Origin: Roseiconus nitratireducens
GTDB taxonomy: Bacteria; Planctomycetota; Planctomycetia; Pirellulales; Pirellulaceae
Direction of reading: 5' to 3'
NCBI RefSeq assembly: GCF_008629675.1
Contig: NZ_VWOX01000007.1
Location: 1-64,000 of the forward strand
DNA length: 64,000 bases
In this document: positions 27,301-35,364 of the stretch, in pieces
Layout of the letters: the number at the start of each line of letters is the position of its first letter
How positions within the stretch are numbered: the stretch's first letter is position 1
Position numbers and translations under genes: made by a program
The notes under the pieces: model-generated
Databases searched by the model: none
What the model saw: the letters and a program-made list of their open reading frames with translations, nothing else
What the model was told of the DNA's origin: nothing

Positions 27301-27956
27301 GCTTTTACGCCCGCGGACCGCGTCACCGGTTGGACGCGGAGGTGTTGCGCAACCAGGCGCTGGCTCTCTCCGGATTGCTCAGTGACGCGGCCGGCGGCCC
27401 CAGCGTGAAACCGCCGCAACCTAAGGGGCTTTGGTACGCGGTGGGATACACGCGAAGCAATACGGCGAACTTCCAGGCCGATACCGATCCCTCAAAGGTG
27501 TATCGACGCAGCGTGTACATCTTCTGGAAACGCACCAGCGCCCCGCCGCAGATGTCGACTTTCGACGCGCCCAGCCGGGAATCGTGCACGGCGCGTCGCG
27601 AGCGGACCAACACGCCCCTGCAAGCATTGGTGCTGATGAATGAGACGCAATACCTTCAAGCGGCCAAGCATTTGGCCGGACGTGCGTTGACCGAATGTCC
27701 TTCGTCGGAGTTGTCCGAACGGGTCGCTTGGCTGTTCCAGACCGTCACGGCGCGGCTGCCCAACGAAACCGAGTTGGAAGAGTTGTCGCAGTTGCTGCGC
27801 GATCTGCTGGATCACTACGACCAGCAGGAGGCTGCCGCCGAGGCGCTGTTGGCGGTTGATCCGGCGCGGATTGATGGGGCGACGCCGGCCCAGCAGGCGG
27901 CCTGGATGGTTGTGGCCAGCACGCTTTTGAACCTGGACGAAGTGATCAATAACTAG
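24357..27956 (+). CDS. Secreted PSCyt1-DUF1549-DUF1553 protein (planctomycete cytochrome type)
   Basis: A 1199-residue exported protein of a family greatly expanded in planctomycetes. After a signal peptide (cleavage near AFSA/DST) comes a cytochrome-c-like PSCyt1 domain with the heme-binding motif HCYACHG (C56, C59, H60). DUF1549 follows (about 150-350) with RRVCLDLTGLPP and YWLDLVRYADTHGL, and a second heme-type motif QCAVCHDHKFDP near residue 328. A central region of about 450 residues includes a coiled coil and beta-rich segments. DUF1553 closes the protein (ARVAVNRFWQIVFGTGLV). The role is not established; involvement in polysaccharide degradation has been proposed for such genes because of their sulfatase neighbours. 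The start at 24357 is chosen for the signal peptide. DUF1501 follows nine bases after the stop. Confidence 0.92.
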   Translation: MLSRIAWSCFVAVWLFPGVPAFSADSTTEPEGEPSERASEAVDFAQDVRPILSDHCYACHGPDEKDRQAGLRLDTAEGIASVTDSGEDSELIRRVRSDDAYEVMPPPEFNKPLSAQQQQILASWAASGGHFQRHWAFVPPEKVEVPDSADHPIDHFIDRAIEDKGLQPNGPAGDSALLRRVCLDLTGLPPNRDQIERVQSGQLKYEALVDELLQSPEFGKHFGRYWLDLVRYADTHGLHLDNYREMWPYRDWVIDAINDNMPFDQFVTEQLAGDLLPDATLAQQVASGFNRLNVTTSEGGSIYEEVFARNVIDRTDAFGTIFLGLTTQCAVCHDHKFDPITQKDYYSLSAFFNSLDGRALDDNREDPPPVVTVPSDEQRQRLAEFDRELASLREEMAGDIASVDAAQRAWEQSIQSAGEGERHDRVEPLMPRSAKSKAGADLSIEQDGTVRLGGEIAATDTHTLVAPLGNTLAGGRWQTLKLEAFPDEATGRVGVSENGNVVLTEITVETHATGSEADPDGGWMPLPIRFAVADIEQEGGPFAVSYAIDQKRDDASGWAVNGQGPKGGRKAWFQIPDLAERIEAGDDQIRVRLDYRSKYAKHQFRAVRLSVSELPPAVSAENRVALGTLHSVGPFPVESVNPGFGRSFASQQDPFDADQEFPYRGQSYRWEPRPDWGPVDVIELPTDGDHVSVNLLHQGLEAPQPVTIDLLVGTSGGHVVFLNSKRIGESRQIDQLQPLQSVYKLELKKGHNDLYLKAVGDRRGDQLTYAFRSPAIELPDAVVRLARTSREERSTAQEESLRKYFREVQCVHPDWLALKDAMRGTEKAKSDLQDSLPTTLVWKELDEPREAKILIRGQYDQPGETVPRATPEFLPPMPEDAPSDRLGLARWLVDPANPLTARVAVNRFWQIVFGTGLVKSSEDFGNQGAAPSHPELLDYLAVDFREHGWDVKRLVRQMVTSRAYRRDAAVSQSAITLDPGNRFYARGPRHRLDAEVLRNQALALSGLLSDAAGGPSVKPPQPKGLWYAVGYTRSNTANFQADTDPSKVYRRSVYIFWKRTSAPPQMSTFDAPSRESCTARRERTNTPLQALVLMNETQYLQAAKHLAGRALTECPSSELSERVAWLFQTVTARLPNETELEELSQLLRDLLDHYDQQEAAAEALLAVDPARIDGATPAQQAAWMVVASTLLNLDEVINN

Positions 27957-27965
27957 GAACCACCG

Positions 27966-29492
27966 ATGAATCAATCTCCCCAGGAAACATCGTTATCGAA
28001 TTCTCTGGCCAACGCGCTGACGCGCCGGTCACTGTTTTCGCGTTCGGCGGCCGGGTTGGGCGCCGCGGCGTTGGCTTCGCTGGAGTCGCGCGCGGGCGCC
28101 GCAACCGCAGCCAATGCTTCCGCATCGAATACCGGCCCATCCATCGCCGGTTCGTCGAACACGTCCGGCGCCGGCCTGCCCGGTTTGCCCCACCATCCGC
28201 CCCAGGCGCGGCGCGCGATTTATCTGTTCATGTCCGGGGCACCCAGCCAGATGGACATGTGGGATCACAAACCCGCGATGGCGGACTGGTTTGACAAGGA
28301 CCTTCCCGATTCCATTCGCCAAGGGCAACGCTTGACCACGATGACCAGTGGCCAGGCGCGTTTCCCGATCGCCCCGAGCATCTACAAGTTTGCTCCACAT
28401 GGAGAAAACGGCACGATGGTCAGCGAACTGCTGCCGCACATGGCCCGCCAGGTTGATGACATCGCGCTGGTCAAGTCGATGCACACCGAGGCGATCAACC
28501 ATGATCCCGCCATCACCTACATCTGCACCGGAAACCAGCTGCCGGGCAAAGCCAGTTTGGGTTCCTGGTTGAGCTACGGGTTGGGTACCGAGAACGAGAA
28601 CCTTCCGGCGTTTCTGGTCATGACCGCTTCGTGGACCGGACGCAAGGAGGCACAAGCGTTGTACAACCGTCTGTGGGGCAGCGGATTCCTGCCCAGCAAG
28701 TATCAGGGCGTGGCGTTGCGTAGCAGCGGCGATCCGGTGTTGTACCTGTCCAACCCGGACGGCCTGGATGCGACCGTGCGGCGAAAGATGCTGAATTCCC
28801 TCGCCAAGTTGAACCGCGTCACCGCGCAGTCCGTGGGCGATCCGGAAACCAACGACCGGATCGCGCAGTACGAGATGGCCTTTCGGATGCAAACCAGTGT
28901 TCCCAACCTGGCCGACATCAGCGACGAACCGCAGTACATCCTGGATATGTATGGTCCCGACGTGACCACGCCCGGGACGTTTGCCAATTGTTGCCTGATG
29001 GCTCGGCGGATGGCTGAACGGGGCGTGCGGTTCACGCAGATTTTTCACCGCGGCTGGGATCAACACGGCAACCTTCCCAAAGATTTGCCCAATCAATGCC
29101 GTGACGTGGACCAGCCAAGTTCGGCGCTGCTGGATGACCTTCGCCAGCGCGGCATGCTTGACGACACGTTGGTGGTTTGGGGTGGCGAATTTGGACGCAC
29201 GATCTATTGCCAGGGCAAATTGACCAACACGACCTATGGCCGCGACCATCATCCGAAATGCTTCACCGTCTGGCTTGCCGGTGCCGGAGTGCGCGGTGGC
29301 GTCGTTCACGGCGAAACCGATGAGTTCAGCTACAACATCACCAAAGACCCGGTGCACATCCGAGATCTGAACGCAACGATCCTGCACACGATGGGAATCG
29401 ATAGTGACCGATTCACGTATCCGTTCAAAGGATTGGACCAGCGGTTGACCGGCGTGGAAGGCGGTCGAGTCGTCAAAGAGCTGTTGTCGTGA
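27966..29492 (+). CDS. DUF1501 (sulfatase-fold) protein with Tat-type signal
   Basis: A 508-residue exported protein. The leader has [21 protein letters not shown], a twin-arginine type signal. The body is the DUF1501 family, related in fold to sulfatases and alkaline phosphatases. It shows [59 protein letters not shown] and [13 protein letters not shown]1501 genes almost always follow PSCyt1/DUF1553 genes in planctomycetes. Here the gap is nine bases, with AGGAA upstream of the ATG, so the two are one operon and probably one functional unit. Its enzymatic activity is unknown. Confidence 0.92.
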   Translation: MNQSPQETSLSNSLANALTRRSLFSRSAAGLGAAALASLESRAGAATAANASASNTGPSIAGSSNTSGAGLPGLPHHPPQARRAIYLFMSGAPSQMDMWDHKPAMADWFDKDLPDSIRQGQRLTTMTSGQARFPIAPSIYKFAPHGENGTMVSELLPHMARQVDDIALVKSMHTEAINHDPAITYICTGNQLPGKASLGSWLSYGLGTENENLPAFLVMTASWTGRKEAQALYNRLWGSGFLPSKYQGVALRSSGDPVLYLSNPDGLDATVRRKMLNSLAKLNRVTAQSVGDPETNDRIAQYEMAFRMQTSVPNLADISDEPQYILDMYGPDVTTPGTFANCCLMARRMAERGVRFTQIFHRGWDQHGNLPKDLPNQCRDVDQPSSALLDDLRQRGMLDDTLVVWGGEFGRTIYCQGKLTNTTYGRDHHPKCFTVWLAGAGVRGGVVHGETDEFSYNITKDPVHIRDLNATILHTMGIDSDRFTYPFKGLDQRLTGVEGGRVVKELLS

Positions 29493-29556
29493 ATCCTGCG
29501 CGACGTTGTCGCCGGTGCTTCCTGCCGGCCCCCGGTTGCGTTGCAGGGATGCGTCG

Positions 29557-30981
29557 GTGAGCGACTTGAATCGGGAATCGAACCCGTATGCGGCCGGACG
29601 CGGAGCAGGCGACCGCGATGTCGTGCAGGAAACTTCGTCGGCTGACGAAGCGGCGGGGAAGATGGGCGTCCCGTCCGCGGCAGCGGTCGTCGTGGCCAGC
29701 ATGATCGGCGCCGGAGTCTACACGACCAGCGGATTCACGTTGGCGGACCTGGGCACACCCGGATGGGTCGTGCTGGCGTGGGGTGTTGGCGGCGTGATCG
29801 CGATCTGTGGCGCGCTGTGTTACGGCGCGTTGGCCCAGCAGCTCACGGAATCGGGCGGTGAGTACCTGTTCCTGGCCCGAGCCGTTCATCCGGCCGCCGG
29901 AATGATGGCCGGATGGGTTTCGCTGCTGGCGGGCTTTACCGGTGCGATCGCCTTTGCCGCGACGACGCTGGAGGCCTACGCGCGGGGATTTGAGGTCGGC
30001 TGGATTACCGGGGTTCCCCAGAATGTGATTGCGATCGGCGTGATCGTCGTCGCCGCGCTCGTCCACGGTGCGGGACTCCGCCGCGGATCACAGATTCAGA
30101 ACGCCGTCGTGGTGGTCAAGTTGATTCTGATCACGGCCTTTCTGGTCATCGCCTTTGCCGCGATCGGCCATTGGCAGGGCGGCGGGGTGGCGAGACAGGC
30201 CGCCGAAGAGGGCAGCGTCGGCGGTGGCTGGCCGTTTGTCCTGGCCTTCGCCAACGCGCTGACTTGGATTTCGCTCAGCTACAGCGGATTCAACGCGGCC
30301 GTCTATTTGGCCGGGGAGGTGCGGCGACCGGCAGTCTCGGTCCCACGGGCGATGTGGCTGGCAACGGCTGCGGTGACCGTGTTGTACCTGATGTTGAACA
30401 CCGTGTTTGTGTACGCCCCGAAGGCGGACGAAGTCGCCGGCCGGCCGGACGTGGCCAGCGCTGCGGCTGACGCGATCGGCCGGCAACTGGGATGGGAATC
30501 GGCCGGCGGAAGCAACCCGGTCGGGACACTGGTGCGGATTGCAATCGTGGTGGGACTGGTGACATCGGTTTCGGCGCTGATGCAAACCGGTCCGCGGGTG
30601 TATCAGAAGATGGCCGAGGACGGCTTTCTGCCGCGTTGGCTGTCCGGCGGCCCCGGGCACGCCCGCCGCGCGATCCTGATCCAGGCCGGATTGGCGATCC
30701 TGGTTGTGTGCGTCTCCACGCTCCGTCAACAGCTGGACTATCTGGGTTTTACCCTGTCGGTGTGCGCGGCGTTGTGCGGAAGTCTGGTATTCTTTCTTCG
30801 CGGCAACACGCGGTACGACGTGCGGGTCCGTTTCTACCCGATCGTGCCTGTGATTTATGTATTCGGAACGCTGGTGATCGCGGCGCTGACGGCCATTCGG
30901 GCTCCGGTCCAGGCCGGGGTGGGGTTGGCGACGTTATTGCTGGGCGTGGTGGTGTATTATTGGCACTCTCGGGTGGCATGA
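29557..30981 (+). CDS. APC-family amino acid permease
   Basis: A 474-residue inner-membrane transporter with about 12 helices, of the amino acid-polyamine-organocation superfamily. The first helix carries the substrate-binding ASMIGAGVYTTSGF. Further family marks are GALCYGALAQQLTESGGEYLFL in TM2-TM3, and LTWISLSYSGFNAAVYLAGEVRRPAVSVPRA around TM6-TM7. The N-terminus is polar with SNPYAAG, a planctomycete pattern. I prefer the GTG at 29557 with AGGGA about eight bases upstream; a TTG at 29506 is also in frame. The substrate is not identifiable. It lies 64 bases after DUF1501 on the same strand and might be read through from that operon. Confidence 0.88.
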   Translation: MSDLNRESNPYAAGRGAGDRDVVQETSSADEAAGKMGVPSAAAVVVASMIGAGVYTTSGFTLADLGTPGWVVLAWGVGGVIAICGALCYGALAQQLTESGGEYLFLARAVHPAAGMMAGWVSLLAGFTGAIAFAATTLEAYARGFEVGWITGVPQNVIAIGVIVVAALVHGAGLRRGSQIQNAVVVVKLILITAFLVIAFAAIGHWQGGGVARQAAEEGSVGGGWPFVLAFANALTWISLSYSGFNAAVYLAGEVRRPAVSVPRAMWLATAAVTVLYLMLNTVFVYAPKADEVAGRPDVASAAADAIGRQLGWESAGGSNPVGTLVRIAIVVGLVTSVSALMQTGPRVYQKMAEDGFLPRWLSGGPGHARRAILIQAGLAILVVCVSTLRQQLDYLGFTLSVCAALCGSLVFFLRGNTRYDVRVRFYPIVPVIYVFGTLVIAALTAIRAPVQAGVGLATLLLGVVVYYWHSRVA

Positions 30982-31172
30982 AATCTTGTCGGATCGGCAC
31001 ATTTTCTTGTGGGGTAGCCGGGATGCGCGCGATCGGAGAAACTGACGCCCAGCGACAGGTGGCGCCGTTTCCTTGGTGTGGGTGAGCGTCGCGGGGATTG
31101 TCTCTTGAGTGTCATCACGACTTGTCTCGACAGCTCGTCCTTTAATCAGGCTTTCAAGCAACAGAATCGCGC

Positions 31173-32315
31173 ATGAGATACGCATTTCGTCTGGCCGAAC
31201 TATTGGGTCACACTCCGGATCGTCGGAAACGTCCCGGAACGATCAAATCGATCGTGGAACACACCGGCTTGGATCGTCACCAGGTCGCTTCGCTGTTGAA
31301 AAACGAAGCCAAGTACATCCCCCTGGATGCCCTCTCGCGTCTGTGCGATTACCTGATCGATCAGGGGCACGCGACGGCCGACCAATTGCCTGGGGCGCTG
31401 TTCGCGGTCAACCCGGAGAACTTTTGGGAACTGATCGCCCGGCGGAGTGAGATCGAGATCGTGATCGGCGTGCGAGCCACCGATGCCAATGCCACCCCGG
31501 AAGGGGCATCCGTTGTCGCCAGCGACTCCGTGCTGGTCGGTGAAGTTCTCAGCGGCGTTTCCACCCTGGGTGGTGTTGCCAAACACAAGGACCAGGAAAA
31601 CGGGGACGAGACGACTCGGGAAGTGCCGATGCCTGACCGGTTCCAGCAGACCCTGGTTTGGAGCCCGGGCCAGGTGGATCCCAAAGATGTCCGGGCACGT
31701 GCCGACGAGGTGTTTGAAGGATTCGTGGACGCCACCGGTGACCGCGGGTTGATTTGCATCGGCAGCGTGAAAAGCAATCCCGTTGTCGAACTGCTGTTCT
31801 CCGATGTCTTCGGTTGCACTCCGTTCGTGACCGAAGACGACGTGGACGACGTCTCGGCACGCTCCTGTCCGTTCTTTTTGCGTTACCGCGACACCGATCC
31901 GAAACCCGGCAGTGCTTCGGCCGGAACGCGGCTGAGCAAGAATGAAGACGCGCCCCAGCCCGGGTTCTACTACGAGAAGAACGACGGGACTTGGGAGTTC
32001 GCCGGCGGAACCAAAAAGGACACCGCGCTGGTGTTCTACATCTACCGCGAAGCGCTCGGCCGATTGGACATGGTGCTCAGCGGATTCTCCGGCCGGGCCA
32101 CGCGTCTGCTCGCCAAGACGTTGGCGCTGCGTGGCGAAGAATTCTGGCCGCCGGTCTATGAAAAAAGCGGAGACATCATCGGGGCCTACCTGGTCACCTA
32201 TGAGCAACCCGAAGACGAACAGTCGCGCGACGATGCCCTGTTCAATCCCGGCGGGCCGGCGGAGATCATGCCGTTGCCGACCGAAGCGATCGCCCGGCGC
32301 ATGGCCCGGCGTTAG
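31173..32315 (+). CDS. Helix-turn-helix DNA-binding protein with large unknown C-terminal domain
   Basis: A 380-residue protein. The first 70 residues resemble an XRE-type helix-turn-helix, with TIKSIVEHTGLDRHQVASLL and LDALSRLCDYLIDQG as recognition elements. After a Glu/Asp-rich linker, the region from about 145 to 380 appears to be one globular alpha/beta domain. It starts with QTLVWSPGQVDPKDVRARA and contains LICIGSVKSNPVVELLFSDVFG and DTALVFYIYREALGRLDMVLSGFSGRATRLLA. I cannot name this domain; the glycine and GFSGRAT motifs hint at nucleotide or small-molecule binding. It looks like a one-component regulator. A methyltransferase gene follows after 32 bases and may be cotranscribed. Confidence 0.75.
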   Translation: MRYAFRLAELLGHTPDRRKRPGTIKSIVEHTGLDRHQVASLLKNEAKYIPLDALSRLCDYLIDQGHATADQLPGALFAVNPENFWELIARRSEIEIVIGVRATDANATPEGASVVASDSVLVGEVLSGVSTLGGVAKHKDQENGDETTREVPMPDRFQQTLVWSPGQVDPKDVRARADEVFEGFVDATGDRGLICIGSVKSNPVVELLFSDVFGCTPFVTEDDVDDVSARSCPFFLRYRDTDPKPGSASAGTRLSKNEDAPQPGFYYEKNDGTWEFAGGTKKDTALVFYIYREALGRLDMVLSGFSGRATRLLAKTLALRGEEFWPPVYEKSGDIIGAYLVTYEQPEDEQSRDDALFNPGGPAEIMPLPTEAIARRMARR

Positions 32316-32347
32316 CGGCCAGGTCGGACGCAAGCAAGACTCGCATC

Positions 32348-33184
32348 ATGGCAAAGCGAAAATCCAAGTCCAAAACGCCGAGCATGGCCTCGCGCGCTGA
32401 CAAGTTCGATCTGTACCAGCAATCCGTTCAGACGCCGGAGCATGAGGTCGAATTCTTCGAACAGGCTTTCCGCGAAGCTTACAAACGAAAGCCCTATTCC
32501 CTTCGCGAAGACTTCTGCGGCACCTTCGCCGTCTGTTGCCACTGGGTGGCATCCAGCCCGCGTCGGACGGCCATCGGAGTCGACCTGTGTGATGAAACGC
32601 TGCAATGGGGGCGCGACCACAACCTGTCAAAGCTGAAACCCAAGCAGCAGCAACGCGTCGAGCTACTTGAGCAGGATGTTCGCGCCAAAGGAGAGCCGGT
32701 TGACATCCTGGCCGCGCAGAATTTCTCTTTTTGGATTTTCAAAACGCGGGCGGAAGTCGTCGAGTACTTTCGCGTGGCCAGGTCCAATCTGAACACCCAG
32801 GGTGTGATGATCATGGACATGATGGGCGGCGGCGAATGCTATGCCGAGGAGCACACCGACAAACGGACCATCAAGAAGGGTCGCAAGGGATTTGCGTATC
32901 ACTGGACACAGGAATCGTTCAACCCTATCACCGCCGACGCCAGCTTTGCAATCTCCTTCAAGTTCCCCGACGGCAGCAAGCTGAAACGGGCTTTCGAGTA
33001 CCACTGGCGGTTTTGGACCATTCCGGAAGTCCGCGAGATGCTGGAAGAAGCCGGATTCCGAGAAAGCCACGTGTATTGGGAAATCGAGAACGAAGACGAC
33101 CCGGACCTGGACGGAACCTGGAGCCGCTGCGGGGCCGCCGACAGCGATCCCAGTTGGATCTGCTACATCGTCGCGGTGAAATGA
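32348..33184 (+). CDS. Class I SAM-dependent methyltransferase
   Basis: A 278-residue cytoplasmic protein. The SAM-binding core starts at about residue 55 with SLREDFCGTFAVCCHWV (a motif I variant, DFCGTG-like) and AIGVDLCDETLQWGRDHN. DILAAQNFSFWIF then follows where methyltransferases have motif II, and later VMIMDMMGGGECY. C-terminal FEYHWRFWTIPEVREMLEEAGF is the usual closing helix-strand of small-molecule methyltransferases. The N-terminus is very basic (MAKRKSKSKTPS), which could favour RNA or membrane contact. The substrate is unknown. It lies 32 bases after the helix-turn-helix gene on the same strand, so that protein may control it. Confidence 0.8.
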   Translation: MAKRKSKSKTPSMASRADKFDLYQQSVQTPEHEVEFFEQAFREAYKRKPYSLREDFCGTFAVCCHWVASSPRRTAIGVDLCDETLQWGRDHNLSKLKPKQQQRVELLEQDVRAKGEPVDILAAQNFSFWIFKTRAEVVEYFRVARSNLNTQGVMIMDMMGGGECYAEEHTDKRTIKKGRKGFAYHWTQESFNPITADASFAISFKFPDGSKLKRAFEYHWRFWTIPEVREMLEEAGFRESHVYWEIENEDDPDLDGTWSRCGAADSDPSWICYIVAVK

Positions 33185-33216
33185 TCCGGACCCGCGGTCA
33201 AGCGTTGCCGGCCGCC

Positions 33217-33271
33217 GTCCCGTATCGTCAGACGTCCCGTATCGTCAAACGTCCCGTATCGTCAAACGTCC
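33217..33271. repeat. 17-bp tandem repeat across the end of the TlpA-like gene
   Basis: GTCCCGTATCGTCARAC is repeated at 33217-33233, 33234-33250 and 33251-33267, then begins again (GTCC). The copies differ at one base. The third copy contains the stop codon (33262-33264) of the minus-strand TlpA-like gene, so copies of its last codons and stop are repeated downstream of the gene. Confidence 0.92.
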
Positions 33272-34125
33272 AATGATTTCAGGAACGGGATCACGTCTTT
33301 CTCGTAGGTGAATCCCAGCGTCTCGCCGCTATCGATGAACCGTTTGACCAGCGTGCCCTGGGCATCGTAAATCAGGACCGCCGGAATCGACGGTAGGTCC
33401 AATTCCGCGAACACGTCTTCGCTGGCCGTCTGGCAGATGAAGTTTTGGAAGTCGGCATCGACCGCCGTCAGGAAGGCGTTGACTTTGTCGGCATAGGTTT
33501 CCGGGGGCCGGCTCTTCCGCCCGTCGTAGTCGACATCCACGCCGATGCAAACGATCCGTTCGGGCATGTCACGGTGAAGTTCGACCAAGTGGGGGAACTC
33601 CTTGATGCAGGGTTCACACACGGTGGACCACAAATCGACCACGGTGATTTTTCCGGTCCCCTGGACACGTTGTTCGATCTCCTTCCAGGAAGCGAATTGG
33701 GCCCTGACATCCTGGCCGCCGGTCTCGCCGGAGCCCGAGTCCGTCGCTGGCGGAGCGTTTGACTGGGACTGGGGCGGGGCGACGTCAGGCATTTCGATGC
33801 CTCCGCCGCCGGCTTTCGCGGGGCCACCGCCGGATGGATCTTCCGGGGCATCAGCGGGCAGTTCGGTTTCCGGAAGCTGCAAGCCACCGGAGGGCGAAGT
33901 CGACGTGGGTTGATTGTCGTTCTCGGTCACGGGACTGGACGACGGGGCCGGCGCAGCGGCCGCGCCGCCCGGCTCGGAACTCGGCTCCACCCGGGAACCG
34001 GTCTCTGGAGGCACTTGATCAGTGTCGGCGGATCCACCACAGCCGGTGATTGCGAGGGCCGCGATGGTGAACGCCACGACCGAGGGACCGTGCAGAGAAC
34101 GAATGCGGGGAAACGGGAACGTCAT
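33262..34125 (-). CDS. TlpA-like thioredoxin-fold lipoprotein
   Basis: A 287-residue lipoprotein with lipobox LAITGC (C29). A low-complexity Pro/Ser/Gly/Glu linker of about 110 residues follows, then a thioredoxin-fold domain of the TlpA/ResA kind. The redox motif is C170-EP-C173 in WSTVCEPCIKEFPHL. The domain continues with CIGVDVDYDGR and PAVLIYDAQGTLVKRF. It probably reduces disulfides in the cell envelope, for example in cytochrome c maturation. The long linker would let it reach away from the membrane. ATG at 34125 gives a normal lipoprotein signal; an upstream start would not. The 3' end lies in a 17-bp tandem repeat. Confidence 0.88.
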   Translation of the reverse strand: MTFPFPRIRSLHGPSVVAFTIAALAITGCGGSADTDQVPPETGSRVEPSSEPGGAAAAPAPSSSPVTENDNQPTSTSPSGGLQLPETELPADAPEDPSGGGPAKAGGGGIEMPDVAPPQSQSNAPPATDSGSGETGGQDVRAQFASWKEIEQRVQGTGKITVVDLWSTVCEPCIKEFPHLVELHRDMPERIVCIGVDVDYDGRKSRPPETYADKVNAFLTAVDADFQNFICQTASEDVFAELDLPSIPAVLIYDAQGTLVKRFIDSGETLGFTYEKDVIPFLKSLDV

Positions 34126-34411
34126 CTTGGCGGGCCTGCCGTTAGGGGGTGTGGGAAGCGATCGAATTGATCTCCGATCGGTGCCGGATCGAACGGAAAA
34201 CCGATGGGCGAGCACCTTCGATTCGATCGAGTCACGGGATTTCAGATAGACTGGGTGCAGGACCCGTTCGAACCGGATGCGATTGTACCGGTAAATGGGG
34301 AAAGCGTCGATTTCGCCGCCCCCTACTTCGCCGGTGCCATACCGCGGTGAGTGACGCAGAGCGAATTTCTTTTCTTAGACACTTTTTAGAAGCAGATAGC
34401 AGACTTCGTTG

Positions 34412-35044
34412 ATGAGCGACGGGGACCTTTCAACGACCGAGTTGGTGGTGGCTTCGAAGCAGGGCGATAACGCCGCGCTGGGGCAATTGCTGGAGCAGTA
34501 TCGCGGGTACTTGCTGATGCTTGCCCATCGCAACCTGTCGGAGCGATTGCGGCGGCGGGTCGATCCGGTGGACATTGTTCAGGTCACGTTTTTGGAAGCC
34601 AAGCGTGATTTGCACATGTTTCGGGGCGAATCACCCGGTGAATTTGCAGCCTGGCTGCGAAACATGCTGAAGAACAATGTCGCGACCGCGGTCACGCGGC
34701 ACGTGATGACGCAGAAGCGGTCGATGCGAAAAGAGGTCAACGCGGATGGAAAAGCGGCCGACGATTCGGCCGGGTCGCCGTGGATCACCCAGTTGCCCGG
34801 CAGCACGACCAGCCCGTCGGGTGTTGCCATCAAATCCGAAGCCGCGATGGCGTTGCTCGAGGCGTTGCACCAGTTGCCGGAAACCCAAGCCGAAGCGATT
34901 CGGTTGCGTTACATGGAAGGGCTGCCCCTGGCTCAAATCGTCGAACGGATGGGAAAGTCCGATACCGCGGTGGCCGGACTGCTCAAACGCGGATTGCAAA
35001 AGCTGCGGACGCTGATCGATTCAGAAAACAATCCCTGGCTGTGA
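34412..35044 (+). CDS. ECF-type RNA polymerase sigma factor, planctomycete kinase-linked group
   Basis: A 210-residue sigma factor with region 2 (about residues 20-90) and region 4 (about 150-205). Region 2 includes RRRVDPVDIVQVTFLEAKRDLHMFRG and EFAAWLRNMLKNNV. Region 4 includes ALHQLPETQAEAIRLRYMEG and the helix-turn-helix LAQIVERMGKSDTAVAGLLKRGLQKLR. ECF factors of this build in planctomycetes often sit beside Ser/Thr kinases, as here, where one starts 320 bases downstream. No anti-sigma factor with a zinc motif is adjacent, so control may be by phosphorylation rather than a classic anti-sigma factor; that is inference. ATG at 34412 is used; TTG at 34409 is adjacent. Confidence 0.9.
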   Translation: MSDGDLSTTELVVASKQGDNAALGQLLEQYRGYLLMLAHRNLSERLRRRVDPVDIVQVTFLEAKRDLHMFRGESPGEFAAWLRNMLKNNVATAVTRHVMTQKRSMRKEVNADGKAADDSAGSPWITQLPGSTTSPSGVAIKSEAAMALLEALHQLPETQAEAIRLRYMEGLPLAQIVERMGKSDTAVAGLLKRGLQKLRTLIDSENNPWL

Positions 35045-35364
35045 CGCAAGAACGCCATTGCGGTCTTTGACTGCCGCGGTAGCCAAGATCCAGTTCGCGA
35101 CGGCGAAAAGACGCCCCGGCGGGCGCGCCCCGACCGCCGCGCCGTTTCGGCCCGGACTTACTGCGGCGGCCCGGACTTATTGCGGCGGTCCGCAGATATT
35201 GCGGCGGCGCGGGCAACCCGAACGTTGATTGCCGATGACCTGTCGAAGAAAATACATTCCCTGAACGCCCGTCGGCTGTTTGGCGACTCCGTCGCTTATC
35301 ATGCAGCTTCTTCTCTGCCCCAGACACACTCGCTACCCAGTGGCGGTCAACACCGCTTCGCTCC
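35045..35364. other. Intergenic region between sigma factor and kinase
   Basis: About 320 bases, no gene. It contains three 19-bp tandem units listed separately and very GC-rich sequence before them. The last 80 bases before the kinase are less GC-rich and could hold a promoter, but I see no clear boxes. Confidence 0.5.
35151..35207. repeat. 19-bp tandem repeat upstream of the kinase gene
   Basis: CCCGGACTTACTGCGGCGG (35151-35169) is repeated with one change at 35170-35188. A more diverged copy, TCCGCAGATATTGCGGCGG, follows at 35189-35207. The period is constant at 19 bp. Confidence 0.88.

Noticed and set aside
29565-29610. tRNA-like T-arm, CGGGTTCGATTCCCG on the minus strand
   Set aside because: It lies in the coding start of the permease gene; no anticodon arm, D-arm or acceptor stem can be built around it.
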